61,744 nt of DNA from the NCBI GenBank assembly GCA_018064605.1, contig JAGHUX010000027.1:1-61744 (forward strand), in the 5' to 3' direction. This document shows positions 26,039-36,859 of this stretch, piece by piece. The notes beneath the pieces are model-generated. The model did not search any database. It was not told the origin of the DNA and was given only the letters and a program-made list of their open reading frames with translations. Positions within the stretch are counted from its first letter, which is position 1. Each line of letters opens with the position of its first letter. The stretch is from Candidatus Limimorpha caballi. GTDB taxonomy: Bacteria; Bacteroidota; Bacteroidia; Bacteroidales; F082. The position numbers were made by a program, and so were the translations under genes.

Positions 26039-27694
26039 TCAGTCAACATCGACATTGATGTAAGAGTTGTCTTCGCTGAGTCCCGATAGTTTATTGACCG
26101 ACACGTGTGACAATTCCTCTTCGTTTTTGCTGACGATATTGATTCCGAGGCGTGCGTAGGCCGGCACATTCTCCATGTTTTCGAGGCCCTGCTGTGTCTG
26201 GAAGCTCATCCCGAGGTCATGGAGGCGTTTGCGCCGGAGCTCCTCTCTGGTGTCAACCTGTTTTTTCTGGACGGTCTTCACCTCGACTGCCGTTTCCGCC
26301 ATGTTTCTCACCGAAGGGACATCGACGTCATCGTCGTCGTTGCGGAACGGGTTGTCGTATCTCTTCACAGAAGGCGTGGCTGTTTGCTGAGCGCGGTCGA
26401 TTTCCTGGCGTGGCGCATCGTTGACGCGCTTCACGGAGCAGACACCGAAGTCATTCCCGGCATCGTCCTTTTCATCTTCAGCTTCAACAGTTTTGGTTTC
26501 AATGTCAGACAGATGGTGCGTCGTCTTCTGCTGCGGCTGTTCAGATTGTCCCGGCTCCTCTTTGGGTTCAGTCTGTCCCGGCTCTTCATATTTCCTGATG
26601 ACACGGATTTGCTCTTCCTCCTCTTCCGGTTCCGGCTGTGGTTTGGCTTCCGGCTGCGGCTCCGGTCTCGGCGTTGTCTTGAGGACATTCTCGACGCAGG
26701 TGTGGACCACTGGATCCTCCTTCTCGCCGGCGATCTCGAAGCCTGTGGCAATGAGAGTGACGCGGATGCCTTCCTCAAGGGTGATGTCCTCGCCGTTGCC
26801 CCAGATCACCTCCGACACCTTGCCTGTCGCATCCTGCACATATTCGTTGATTTCGGTGACCTCATCCAGGGTGACCTCTTCAGACCCGGAGGTGATGTAA
26901 ACGAGGATGTTCTTCGCCCCGGTGATGTCGGAGTCGTCGAGCAGAGGCGAGTTGACGGCCTCTTCCACGGCACGCAGAGCCCTGTCCTCGCCTTTCGCGT
27001 ACCCGGAGCCCATGATCGCCTTGCCGCTGTTACGCATGACGTTGCTGACATCCTCGAAGTCAACGTTGACGTAACCCGTGACGGTGATGATTTCGGCAAT
27101 GCCCTTGGCTGCGATCTTCAGCACGTCGTCGGCTCTCTGGAACGCCTCGGTGAGTTTCATGTCGCCGTACTCCTGACGGAGTTTGTCGTTGCTGATGACG
27201 AGCAGTGCATCGACATTCTTGCGGAGTTCCGCTATGCCTTCCGCCGCCTGCTGCTGGCGGCGTTTCCCCTCGAAGCTGAACGGCAGGGTGACAATGCCCA
27301 CTGTCAGGATCCCCATCTCGCGCGAGAGCCTTGCCACGACGGGAGCGGCTCCCGTGCCCGTGCCGCCGCCCATACCGGCGGTGATGAACAACATCTTGGT
27401 CTCGCCGCCGAGCATCTCTCTGATCTCGTCCTGCGACTCCTCGGCGGCCTTACGTCCGACGGCCGGGACGTTGCCGGCGCCCAACGAATGTTCACCTATA
27501 TGAAGCTTGTTTTCCACAGGGCTCCTCTCCAGCGCCTGGTTGTCGGTGTTGCACAGGACGAAATCCACGCCCGTGATGCCAGCGGTGAACATGTGCGTCA
27601 CCGCGTTGCTGCCGCCGCCGCCGACACCCATCACCTTGATGATGTTCGGCTTTGCCTCCGGCGTGTCAAATCTCACAATATCTGTCATATCCAT
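26039..27694 (-). CDS. ftsZ: cell division protein FtsZ
   Basis: Tubulin-like GTPase that forms the division ring. GTP-binding GGGGSN (25-30) and the tubulin signature GGGTGTG (109-115) are intact, and the core ends near residue 330. A linker and tail of about 220 residues follow, with an acidic, Pro-rich tract (PEPQPEAKPQPEPEEEEE) and a VPAYARLGI motif about 45 residues from the end, the likely FtsA-binding peptide. At 551 residues it is much longer than E. coli FtsZ (383), as is common in Bacteroidota. Last dcw gene, 11 bases after ftsA. Confidence 0.96.
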   Translation of the reverse strand: MDMTDIVRFDTPEAKPNIIKVMGVGGGGSNAVTHMFTAGITGVDFVLCNTDNQALERSPVENKLHIGEHSLGAGNVPAVGRKAAEESQDEIREMLGGETKMLFITAGMGGGTGTGAAPVVARLSREMGILTVGIVTLPFSFEGKRRQQQAAEGIAELRKNVDALLVISNDKLRQEYGDMKLTEAFQRADDVLKIAAKGIAEIITVTGYVNVDFEDVSNVMRNSGKAIMGSGYAKGEDRALRAVEEAVNSPLLDDSDITGAKNILVYITSGSEEVTLDEVTEINEYVQDATGKVSEVIWGNGEDITLEEGIRVTLIATGFEIAGEKEDPVVHTCVENVLKTTPRPEPQPEAKPQPEPEEEEEQIRVIRKYEEPGQTEPKEEPGQSEQPQQKTTHHLSDIETKTVEAEDEKDDAGNDFGVCSVKRVNDAPRQEIDRAQQTATPSVKRYDNPFRNDDDDVDVPSVRNMAETAVEVKTVQKKQVDTREELRRKRLHDLGMSFQTQQGLENMENVPAYARLGINIVSKNEEELSHVSVNKLSGLSEDNSYINVDVD

Positions 27695-27705
27695 TTTCCC
27701 TTCTT

Positions 27706-29055
<1,350 letters not shown>

Positions 29056-29056
29056 T

Positions 29057-29851
29057 TTATTTGATTTTTTTTGTACATACCACTTGATTTACATAATTGA
29101 AGTCAACCTTGCTGTAATTCTCAAGGTCGGGGTTACCTTGCATCTGCTCGAAAAAGCACTGAAGGTTGCGCAGTTTCAAATCCGTGTCCTCGCCGTCACC
29201 GAGGATGACTTTCGGACTCACATTATTCATTGTCAATTCGTAGATTTTGTCTTTCGTGTAAAACACCTGTTTCACGCAACATCTTGAATACGAATTGTTT
29301 AAGACACTCATCATAACCGAGAAAAATCCCGGCAGGTCAGTGTTCGCGTATTCACCATCATGAATGCACGCCGAGGTGCCCGTCACGACCGGGAAATCCG
29401 CGAAGCCGCTGCCGACAAGAAGATGCGGCACGTAACGGCTGCTGACCGGATAGATGTTCCCATCGGCATCAAGATAAACCGACTTGCCGTGTTTATTATA
29501 CACACGCACAACAGGCTGACACTCAACAACATTTGCCACAAGAGCCTCGTCAAGCGAGAGGTTCGCGTCAGTGCAAGTCGCCCACGGTATCGTCTGCAGG
29601 TATTTTCTGACCGAATCGACGGGAATCATGGTGATGTCAGTGTTGTTGACAGTGTCGCAAATATCCATAATATTTTGATACACAGCATGATAATCAATAA
29701 AACCATCTTCTTTTTCACGGTCAAGCGTCAGTTGCACACCTTTGAGCGGATGTTCAATGTGACCTTTGTGCGTGAAAACCCACCCGGTGACTATCGCGCC
29801 GACCGTCAGTATCCAGACCATTATTTTCAGGAATTTCTTCATAAGCCGCAT
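29057..29851 (-). CDS. ftsQ: cell division protein FtsQ/DivIB-like
   Basis: 264 residues: a short cytoplasmic start, one membrane helix (about residues 6-25) and a periplasmic part with a diverged POTRA region, as expected for the divisome protein FtsQ. Sequence similarity in this family is low and the call rests on topology and on position between murC and ftsA. Its start overlaps the end of murC by one base. A second ATG at 29842 is possible. Confidence 0.85.
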   Translation of the reverse strand: MRLMKKFLKIMVWILTVGAIVTGWVFTHKGHIEHPLKGVQLTLDREKEDGFIDYHAVYQNIMDICDTVNNTDITMIPVDSVRKYLQTIPWATCTDANLSLDEALVANVVECQPVVRVYNKHGKSVYLDADGNIYPVSSRYVPHLLVGSGFADFPVVTGTSACIHDGEYANTDLPGFFSVMMSVLNNSYSRCCVKQVFYTKDKIYELTMNNVSPKVILGDGEDTDLKLRNLQCFFEQMQGNPDLENYSKVDFNYVNQVVCTKKIK

Positions 29852-31212
29852 TATTTCTTTGTGAATAATTCCTCAAAAACAGGCACAAACCGGTCAACAT
29901 CGCCGGCGCCCATTGTCATAATCAATTCAGGGTCAATGTCTTTCACCACGGAAACGAGATTCTCCTTTGAAGAGAGCATTTTCTTTGGCGAGGTGATTTT
30001 CGCGAGTAGTGCGGCGGAGGTGACACCTTCTATAGGCAATTCACGTGCCGGGTAGATGTCAAGCAGGATCACCCTGTCGGCGATCGACAGGCTCTCGGCG
30101 AAACCGTCCATGAAATCACGCGTTCTGGTGAAGAGATGAGGTTGGAAGACAACCGTCAACTCTTTGTCAGGAAACACTTTACGGGCGGTTGTCAGCGCGG
30201 CTTTTATCTCTTCCGGATGATGCGCGTAGTCGTCAACATAGATATTTTTTCCGTCCCTGACACGTATGTCGAAGCGTCGTTGCACGCCTTTGAACGTGAG
30301 CAGAGCCTCTTTGATTGTGGCTGTGTCAACGCCCGAGAACGCACACATCAAGATGGCGGCCAAAGCATTCTGCACGTTATGGTCACCATACAGCTGCATG
30401 ACGAACCTGGCACCTTCGAGCTTGAATACGTCATCACCCGACACTGCGACTTCAAATTCCGTCAAGCCGTTGACAATCTGGACATTGCACGCCATGACAT
30501 CTGCATTTTCAAGACCGTAGGTCAGATGGCGTTTTGTCGTACTGACAGGCAGGTTCTCGTGATAAATGACAATTCCGTCGTCGGAGTTTTTCTCCACAAA
30601 TTCATTGAAGCCATCCACAAGATGCTGATAATCACCATATACATCAAGATGGTCGGCATCTATTGAGGTGACGATGCTTGCGAACGGCGAGAGTTGCAGG
30701 AACGAGCGGCCGAACTCATCGGCTTCGACGACCAGGAACTTGTCGCCGGTGCCGCCTATGACGACATTGCTGTTGATATTGCGGGCGATGCCGCCTATGA
30801 ACGCCGATATTTTCGTGTCGGCTGTCAACATGACATGCGACACGAGTGCCGTCGTCGTCGTCTTTCCGTGCGTCCCGGCTATCGCGAGCGTCCTGCGTTG
30901 ACGCGAAAGCACTCCGAGCATTTCGGCACGGGTCATCATCTTCACTTTTCTTTCACGCAACACCTTGAGTTCAAGCAAGTTGGCAGGAATGGCCAATGTG
31001 ATTATGACAAACTCTATGTCATCCGGCATCAGCGACGGGTCGTCAACGTAATGTATTGCAATTCCTTCATTTTCAAGTTCTTGCGTCAACGGAGAGCAGG
31101 TGCGGTCGTATCCTGCCACCTCATAGCCGCAGGCTTTGAAATAGCGGGCGAGGGCGCTCATCCCGATGCCGCCTATTCCCAAGAAATACACCATTCCACC
31201 TTTGTTCATCAT
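29851..31212 (-). CDS. murC: UDP-N-acetylmuramate-L-alanine ligase
   Basis: Adds L-Ala to UDP-MurNAc. 453 residues with all three Mur-ligase domains: FLGIGGIGMSALA for UDP binding, GTHGKTTTTALV for ATP (near residues 108-119), and a C-terminal domain with HHPEEIKAAL and FQPHLFTRT. It is complete, unlike the MurD relative two genes upstream. It lies 8 bases after murG. Confidence 0.96.
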   Translation of the reverse strand: MMNKGGMVYFLGIGGIGMSALARYFKACGYEVAGYDRTCSPLTQELENEGIAIHYVDDPSLMPDDIEFVIITLAIPANLLELKVLRERKVKMMTRAEMLGVLSRQRRTLAIAGTHGKTTTTALVSHVMLTADTKISAFIGGIARNINSNVVIGGTGDKFLVVEADEFGRSFLQLSPFASIVTSIDADHLDVYGDYQHLVDGFNEFVEKNSDDGIVIYHENLPVSTTKRHLTYGLENADVMACNVQIVNGLTEFEVAVSGDDVFKLEGARFVMQLYGDHNVQNALAAILMCAFSGVDTATIKEALLTFKGVQRRFDIRVRDGKNIYVDDYAHHPEEIKAALTTARKVFPDKELTVVFQPHLFTRTRDFMDGFAESLSIADRVILLDIYPARELPIEGVTSAALLAKITSPKKMLSSKENLVSVVKDIDPELIMTMGAGDVDRFVPVFEELFTKK

Positions 31213-31220
31213 TTTCAGAC

Positions 31221-32348
31221 TTATGCTATTCCCAAAACTTTATCTATCTCATTAACAATATCTTCCGCCGCGTTTGGTTTTGCAAAATTATAAATATTAT
31301 TTGACATCTCCGACATTTTTTCTTTATTTTCGAGCAAATTGAAAACCGTCGGCAGAAGTTCTTCCTCCGTCTTGTCGTTTCTGACCATCACCGCCGCGTT
31401 TTTCTCCACCAGGCTCTGTGCGTTTTTTGTCTGATGGTCTTCAGCCGCTGTCGGGAGCGGCACGAAGACCACGGGTTTCTTCACCAGTGAGATCTCCGAT
31501 ATCGACATGGCGCCCGCCCTTGAGATGATGATGTCGGCTGCGGCGTATGCGAGGTCCATGCGTTCTATGAACACCGTCGGTTTCACTCTTCCGGAGAGTC
31601 CCGATGCCTCGACTTCATCATTCGCCCTGTCGATGTAGAGCTTGCCGGTCTGCCATATCATCTGGCAGTCATTGTCGTTGAACATCTGCAACCTGGCCGA
31701 TATTCCCTTGTTGATGCCGAGTGCGCCCTGGCTTCCGCCGACGAGGAGTATCACCGGTTTCTGCGGGTCGAGTCCGAAGAAACGGACGCCTTCATCCTTG
31801 AGGTTTTCGACAGAGCCCATAGTGTTTCTCAGGGGGTTGCCCGTGAGGACGATTTTGTCTTTCGGGAACCATCTGTCCATCCTTTCGTATGCCACGCATA
31901 TCTTGGCCGCCTTTGGCGCCACGATTTTGTTCGTCACTCCGGGGAACGAGTTCTGTTCCTGGATGATGACGGGTATGCCGAGTGCCGTGGCCCTGCGCAT
32001 CGTGGGGCCGCTGGCGAACCCGCCGACGCCGACGACGGCGTCGGGCCTGAAGCGCCGCAGGATCTTATCCGCCTTGCATAGGCTGCTCAGCAGCTTGAAG
32101 GGGAAGCTGAGGTTGTCGAGCGACAGCTCGCGTTTGAAGCCGCTGATCCACAGCCCTTCGATGGGGTAGCCCGCCTTGGGCACGCGTTCCATCTCCATCC
32201 TGCCCTTCGCGCCGACGAAAAGTATCTCGGCATCGGGATGACGGCGTTTGAACGCGTCAGCGACAGCAATGGCCGGGAAGATATGCCCTCCCGTGCCGCC
32301 GCCGCTAACTATCAGCCTCGGCGACTTCGATTTCTGGTCCTCTTTCAT
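31221..32348 (-). CDS. murG: UDP-GlcNAc:lipid I N-acetylglucosaminyltransferase
   Basis: Makes lipid II by adding GlcNAc to lipid I on the inner face of the membrane. The N-terminal GGGTGGHIFPAIAVA and the donor-site GGSQGALGINKG, ISRAGAMSISEI and HQTKNAQSL blocks are typical. The first ATG is at 32348 (375 residues); it overlaps the end of ftsW by 44 bases. An upstream TTG at 32360 is less likely. Confidence 0.95.
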   Translation of the reverse strand: MKEDQKSKSPRLIVSGGGTGGHIFPAIAVADAFKRRHPDAEILFVGAKGRMEMERVPKAGYPIEGLWISGFKRELSLDNLSFPFKLLSSLCKADKILRRFRPDAVVGVGGFASGPTMRRATALGIPVIIQEQNSFPGVTNKIVAPKAAKICVAYERMDRWFPKDKIVLTGNPLRNTMGSVENLKDEGVRFFGLDPQKPVILLVGGSQGALGINKGISARLQMFNDNDCQMIWQTGKLYIDRANDEVEASGLSGRVKPTVFIERMDLAYAAADIIISRAGAMSISEISLVKKPVVFVPLPTAAEDHQTKNAQSLVEKNAAVMVRNDKTEEELLPTVFNLLENKEKMSEMSNNIYNFAKPNAAEDIVNEIDKVLGIA

Positions 32349-33504
32349 CTTGTTTGTCAATATCTTTTGTTACACTGATTATTATCCCAAGAGCGACTCC
32401 GGTGAACAGCAACGAGGTGCCGCCCATGCTCACGAACGGCAGCGGCTGGCCTGTCACCGGCAGCAGTCCGACCGCCACACCCATATTGATCATCGCCTGC
32501 ATCACGAGGCTGAACGCCAGGCCCATCGTCAGCATGGCGCCGAACAGCCGTGACGAGGACGACATCTTCACCACACGCATGGCGCGGTACAGCAGTATCA
32601 GATAGATCATCAGCACGACAATGCCGCCGACGAGTCCGTACTCCTCGATGATTATCGCGTAGATGAAGTCGGAATAAGGATGCGGCAACACGTTGCGTTG
32701 CGTGCTTTTCCCGGGCAGCTTGCCGACAATCCCGCCGCCGGCGATGGCGATCTCGGCCTGTTTGACCTGGAAATTAGCGTCGCTGTCGATTTCCTCTTCG
32801 TCGGTGAAGAACCTCTCGATTCGGTTCACCCAAGTGACGATTCTGTTGTCTGACGCGTCCGGGTTCGCCCTTGATATCAGCAGGCCGATGGATATGAAGA
32901 GGCTGCCGGCGACAAGTACGATCCCGAGGAAGCTCCAGATGTATTTCATGTCGAGGCGGCCGATGAACATCATGACGATGCAGACCGCGAAAAGCATGGC
33001 TGCCGTCGAGAAATTCTCAGGGAAGATGAGTCCCACGACGAGCGTCACGGGGAGCATCACCCTCAGCGCGACGTTCTTGAACGAGTTCAAGGCATCATAA
33101 TCGACCGCCAGCACCTTCGCGAGGTAGCCCACGAGAGCGATCTTCGCCAGGTCACTTGTCTGGAACGTCAGGCCGCCGATGCCGATGACACGCGAGGCGT
33201 GATTCAGATTCTGGCCGAAAAACAGCGTGTATGCCAGCAAAGGTATTGAAATCCAACACAGCAGCGTCAGAATCCAGGAGTAACGCCTGTAATTTATGCA
33301 CGAGGCGCCTATCATGAAGATGAAGCCGACGACAAGAAGCATGGAGTGCTTCAACAGCACAAAAGCGTTGCTGCCGTGATACCTGTTGTTGGCGTAAGAC
33401 TCCGACGCGCTATAGACGGCGAGCATGGAGATCAGCATGAGAAAGATCACCATGACCCAGATGACCTTGTCCCCACGAACTATATTTCTGATCTTTTCTT
33501 TCAT
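32305..33504 (-). CDS. ftsW: septal peptidoglycan polymerase FtsW (SEDS family)
   Basis: 399 residues with ten membrane helices. The SEDS signature GKLPGKSTQRNVLPHPYSDFIYAIIIEEYG carries the catalytic Asp region, and GQPLPFVSMGGTSLLF is the conserved C-terminal loop. FtsW polymerises glycan strands with the transpeptidase FtsI, encoded 3.4 kb upstream in the same cluster. It overlaps murG and follows the truncated MurD-like gene by 19 bases. Confidence 0.95.
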   Translation of the reverse strand: MKEKIRNIVRGDKVIWVMVIFLMLISMLAVYSASESYANNRYHGSNAFVLLKHSMLLVVGFIFMIGASCINYRRYSWILTLLCWISIPLLAYTLFFGQNLNHASRVIGIGGLTFQTSDLAKIALVGYLAKVLAVDYDALNSFKNVALRVMLPVTLVVGLIFPENFSTAAMLFAVCIVMMFIGRLDMKYIWSFLGIVLVAGSLFISIGLLISRANPDASDNRIVTWVNRIERFFTDEEEIDSDANFQVKQAEIAIAGGGIVGKLPGKSTQRNVLPHPYSDFIYAIIIEEYGLVGGIVVLMIYLILLYRAMRVVKMSSSSRLFGAMLTMGLAFSLVMQAMINMGVAVGLLPVTGQPLPFVSMGGTSLLFTGVALGIIISVTKDIDKQDERGPEIEVAEADS

Positions 33505-33523
33505 CTTTTATGTTGATTATCAA

Positions 33524-34060
33524 TTATTTCTTTGCAAGTCTGATAAAATCAGAAGCAAGTTCGTCGTCGTCAGTCATCGTTGATTTGGCGGCCGGCGAGA
33601 ATACGACATTCTGGCCCGACACCATCAACGACTCGGCCGTCTTCATGGCTTCCGTCATATCCGCGACACATTTCACGCCGCCGCGCACCACGCCGCCAAG
33701 TGAATTCACGACATTCTCGTTGTCGTCACCGATGCAGATCACCGTCACGACACACTGACGCACGACGGGGATAAGTTCTTCATAATCATCGCATCCGCCG
33801 ATGGTGATCCAGACAACCGGCGCTGTAGCCTCGCTCAAAGTGAAGTACGTCGCCGTGATGCTCTTCGCGCCCGAGTCGTCGATGAAGTTCACGCCGTTGC
33901 GCGTCTCGACGATTTCATTCCTGTGCCTTATGTGTTCGCAGTCGATGAAACTGTCGCGCAGGTTCGCCTTGCGTGCCTGAGAGATGCTGTTGTTAATTGT
34001 CGCGGCTGTCGTGAAAGTCTCCGTTCTTCTGCCCTGTCTTGCAAGTTGTTCCAAAGTCAT
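33524..34060 (-). CDS. MurD C-terminal-domain-like protein, lacks ligase domains 1 and 2
   Basis: 178 residues at the position where murD normally lies (between mraY and ftsW). The sequence fits only the MurD C-terminal domain: EHIRHRNEIVET matches the family's EHR-E block, NGVNFIDDSGAKS the DSKATN loop, VVWITIGGCDDYEEL the GGKDKG strand, and FSPAAKS with DFIRLAKK the end. The UDP-binding domain and the ATPase domain with its P-loop are missing, and key residues are altered (the DSKATN Lys is Gly; the Asp-Lys after GG is Asp-Asp; the D-Glu-binding tail is shortened). The gap to mraY is only 32 bases, so no frameshifted N-terminal part remains. The frame is open and well formed, which argues for a kept, probably non-catalytic, function. 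Confidence 0.78.
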   Translation of the reverse strand: MTLEQLARQGRRTETFTTAATINNSISQARKANLRDSFIDCEHIRHRNEIVETRNGVNFIDDSGAKSITATYFTLSEATAPVVWITIGGCDDYEELIPVVRQCVVTVICIGDDNENVVNSLGGVVRGGVKCVADMTEAMKTAESLMVSGQNVVFSPAAKSTMTDDDELASDFIRLAKK

Positions 34061-34092
34061 AACTTCAAAATTTTAAATATTGTTTTTTATAA

Positions 34093-35373
34093 TTATCTGA
34101 TTTTCAATGTCAAAATAGCGACAGCGACAAGAATCACCGTCACAATCCAGAATCTCACCGTAATTTTCATTTCATGGAGCAGGTCGCCTTTGCCCTTGTA
34201 AATCACGGTGCTTGTCGGGTCAGTTCTCAGCACTTGTTCCATGGAGGTGCGGAAATGGTCGTGTATCGGGGTGCGTTTCCAGATTCGTCTGTGCACTCCT
34301 TTGCGTTTCCCCGAGACATAGAACAGTCTTTGTCCGATGACGGAGACGCTTTCGAGGAGGAAGATGCCGCACATCACCGGGAGGAGCAGTTCCTTGTGGA
34401 TGATGACAGCCGACACCGCGATGATTCCGCCGATGGTGAGGCTTCCGGTGTCGCCCATGAAGACCTGTGCCGGGAACGAGTTGTACCACAGGAAACCGAC
34501 AAGTGCGCCGACAAACGACGCGAGGAATATCACTACCTCCTCACTGCCAGGGATATACATGATGTTCAGATAGCCCGACAGTACCGCGTTGCTTGACAGG
34601 TAGGCCAGGATGCCGAGCCCGAGTCCGATTATCGCCGAGTTGCCCGCCGCCATGCCGTCCATGCCGTCGTTGAGGTTCGAGCCGTTCGACACGGCCGCCA
34701 CGACAAACACCGTCAGAAGCACGAAGAAGACCCAGCCCGCGTAGTATTTGTACGGCTCGCCGAGGAAGTCGAAAATGTCGGCATAGTTCAGGTTGTTGTT
34801 CTTCAGAAACGGTATCGTCGTCCTCGTCGATTTCACGTCGGGTGTCTTGACCACGATTTCCCTGTTGTCTTCTATTCTTGTCACGACCTTCTCATTCATG
34901 ACGACCTGCGGACTGAAACGCAGCGTCAGTCCCACGATGAGTCCGAGCGCCACCTGGCCGGAGATCTTGTACCAGCCCTTGATGCCGTCCTTGTTTTTCT
35001 TCACCGTCTTGATGTAATCGTCGGCGAAGCCTATCCCGCCGAGGATCAGCGTCGTCACGAGCATGAGTATCATATAGACGTTATGCAGCTTCCCGATGAG
35101 GAGGCACGGTATGAGTATCGAGGCTATGATGACGATGCCGCCCATTGTCGGGACACCCTTCTTGTTGACGTTGAACGGGTCGATCTTCGCGTCGCGCTGC
35201 GTCTCGGAGATGTTGTGCCTTTTCATATATCTGATGAACACCTTGCCAAGCCATATCGACACGACGAGTGCGAAGATGATGGCGACCATCGCGCGGAAAG
35301 TGACGTAGGTGAACACACCAGCTCCCGGCAGGTCAAATCTTTCATCAAGGAAATCAAAGAGATAGTATAACAT
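34093..35373 (-). CDS. mraY: phospho-MurNAc-pentapeptide-transferase MraY
   Basis: Membrane enzyme that makes lipid I from UDP-MurNAc-pentapeptide and undecaprenyl phosphate. 426 residues, ten helices, with GTPTMGG-like KGVPTMGGIVI, the Asp pair FADDYIKT, NLNDGMDGMAAG, and MGDTGSLTIGG. A region of about 60 residues around TRIEDNREIVVKTPD is an extra loop common in Bacteroidota and accounts for the extra length over E. coli (360). Confidence 0.95.
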   Translation of the reverse strand: MLYYLFDFLDERFDLPGAGVFTYVTFRAMVAIIFALVVSIWLGKVFIRYMKRHNISETQRDAKIDPFNVNKKGVPTMGGIVIIASILIPCLLIGKLHNVYMILMLVTTLILGGIGFADDYIKTVKKNKDGIKGWYKISGQVALGLIVGLTLRFSPQVVMNEKVVTRIEDNREIVVKTPDVKSTRTTIPFLKNNNLNYADIFDFLGEPYKYYAGWVFFVLLTVFVVAAVSNGSNLNDGMDGMAAGNSAIIGLGLGILAYLSSNAVLSGYLNIMYIPGSEEVVIFLASFVGALVGFLWYNSFPAQVFMGDTGSLTIGGIIAVSAVIIHKELLLPVMCGIFLLESVSVIGQRLFYVSGKRKGVHRRIWKRTPIHDHFRTSMEQVLRTDPTSTVIYKGKGDLLHEMKITVRFWIVTVILVAVAILTLKIR

Positions 35374-35385
35374 TTTCAGTCCTCC

Positions 35386-36855
35386 TTATTTTTCACGAAA
35401 AGCATTCTCAAGTTCTTCCCTGTCATCGAAATGATGTTTCACGCCTTTCACGTCCTGGTAATTCTCATGTCCTTTCCCGGCCACGAGGATGATGTCGCCG
35501 CGTCTGGCGAGTGCGGCGGCGGTGCGTATCGCCTCGCGCCGGTCGGTGATGCACAACACCTTGTTGTAATATGCGCCGCTGACACCTGCCTTCATCTGGG
35601 CGATGATCTCATCCGGCTCCTCGAAGCGCGGGTTGTCGCTTGTCAGGATGAGCCTGTCGGAGCGTGTCACGGCAGCCTCGGCCATCTCCGGGCGTTTCGC
35701 CGCGTCGCGGTTTCCGCCGGCGCCTGCGACGGTGATAAGTGTCTCATTATGAGTGCGGATGTCATTGATGGTATCAAGGACGTTCTTCAAAGCGTCAGGT
35801 GTGTGTGCGTAATCCACGATGCCGATGACCCCCGACTTGGAGTACACCATCTGGAAACGTCCCGACGCGCTGTGCAGCCTGCTGATGCCGCAGAGCAGTT
35901 CGTCATCCCTCATGCCGAGTGACGTCGCCGCGCCGTAAATGGCGAGTATGTTGGACGCGTTGAAACGTCCGACGAGAAGAGTGAACAATTCCTTCCCGTT
36001 GATTTTCAGTTTCATGCCGTCGAAACAGCTTTCAAGGACGACTCCCTTGAAGTCGGCGTCGTGGAGCAGCGAGTATGTCTTTTTCCCGGCCCTTGTGTTC
36101 TGAAGCATCACCGTGCCGTTCCTGTCGTCGAGGTTGGTGAGCGCGAAGGCCGTTGACGGCAGGTTGTCGAAGAACTTCTTCTTCGCGTCGCGGTAGGCGG
36201 CGATGGTCTTGTGGTAGTCGAGATGGTCGTGTGTGAGGTTGGTGAAGATGCCACCCTCGAATGTCAAGCCCGCAATCCTGTCTTGATCGACGGAATGCGA
36301 ACTGACCTCCATGAACGCGAACTCGCAGCCGGCATCGACCATCCGTGCGAGCAACTCATTGAGTTCCAGCTGGTCGCCGGTGGTGTGTGTTGACGGGACG
36401 ACTTTCCCGTCGATGATGTTTTCTATCGTCGAGAGCAGTCCGCAGGCATAACCGGCGTCGGTGAAGAGACGGTACAGCAGTGTCGCTATCGTGGTCTTGC
36501 CATTCGTGCCGGTGACGCCGACGAGACGCAGTTTTGAAGAGGGGTTGCCGTAGTACTCCGAGGCGGCGAAGCCGAGAGCCTTCGCACTGTTCTCCACCAC
36601 GATGTAGGTCACGCTGTCGTCAAGCGTTTCCGGGAGCGTCTCGCACACAATGGTCCTCGCGCCGTTCTCTATTGCTTTCGCGATGTAGTCGTGGCCGTCA
36701 ACCTGCGTCCCGCGGACGGCGAAGAACATGCCGCCGACGACGCATTTGCGTGAATCGAAGGCGAGGGAAGAGACCTCACGGCTGTCGTCGCCGATTGTCT
36801 TTTCAACCTTGCAGTTTCTCAATATCTCATTTACTTCACTCATTTCCAGTGTCAT
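35386..36855 (-). CDS. murE: UDP-MurNAc-L-Ala-D-Glu:meso-diaminopimelate ligase
   Basis: Adds the third stem residue to peptidoglycan precursors. 489 residues with FDSRKCVVGGMFFAVRG, the ATP loop GTNGKTTIATLL and the specificity motif DNPR (in LTSDNPRFEEPDEI), which marks meso-diaminopimelate rather than lysine addition. This agrees with dapD elsewhere in the window. No murF follows; mraY comes next, 12 bases on. Confidence 0.95.
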   Translation of the reverse strand: MTLEMSEVNEILRNCKVEKTIGDDSREVSSLAFDSRKCVVGGMFFAVRGTQVDGHDYIAKAIENGARTIVCETLPETLDDSVTYIVVENSAKALGFAASEYYGNPSSKLRLVGVTGTNGKTTIATLLYRLFTDAGYACGLLSTIENIIDGKVVPSTHTTGDQLELNELLARMVDAGCEFAFMEVSSHSVDQDRIAGLTFEGGIFTNLTHDHLDYHKTIAAYRDAKKKFFDNLPSTAFALTNLDDRNGTVMLQNTRAGKKTYSLLHDADFKGVVLESCFDGMKLKINGKELFTLLVGRFNASNILAIYGAATSLGMRDDELLCGISRLHSASGRFQMVYSKSGVIGIVDYAHTPDALKNVLDTINDIRTHNETLITVAGAGGNRDAAKRPEMAEAAVTRSDRLILTSDNPRFEEPDEIIAQMKAGVSGAYYNKVLCITDRREAIRTAAALARRGDIILVAGKGHENYQDVKGVKHHFDDREELENAFREK

Positions 36856-36859
36856 TTTC

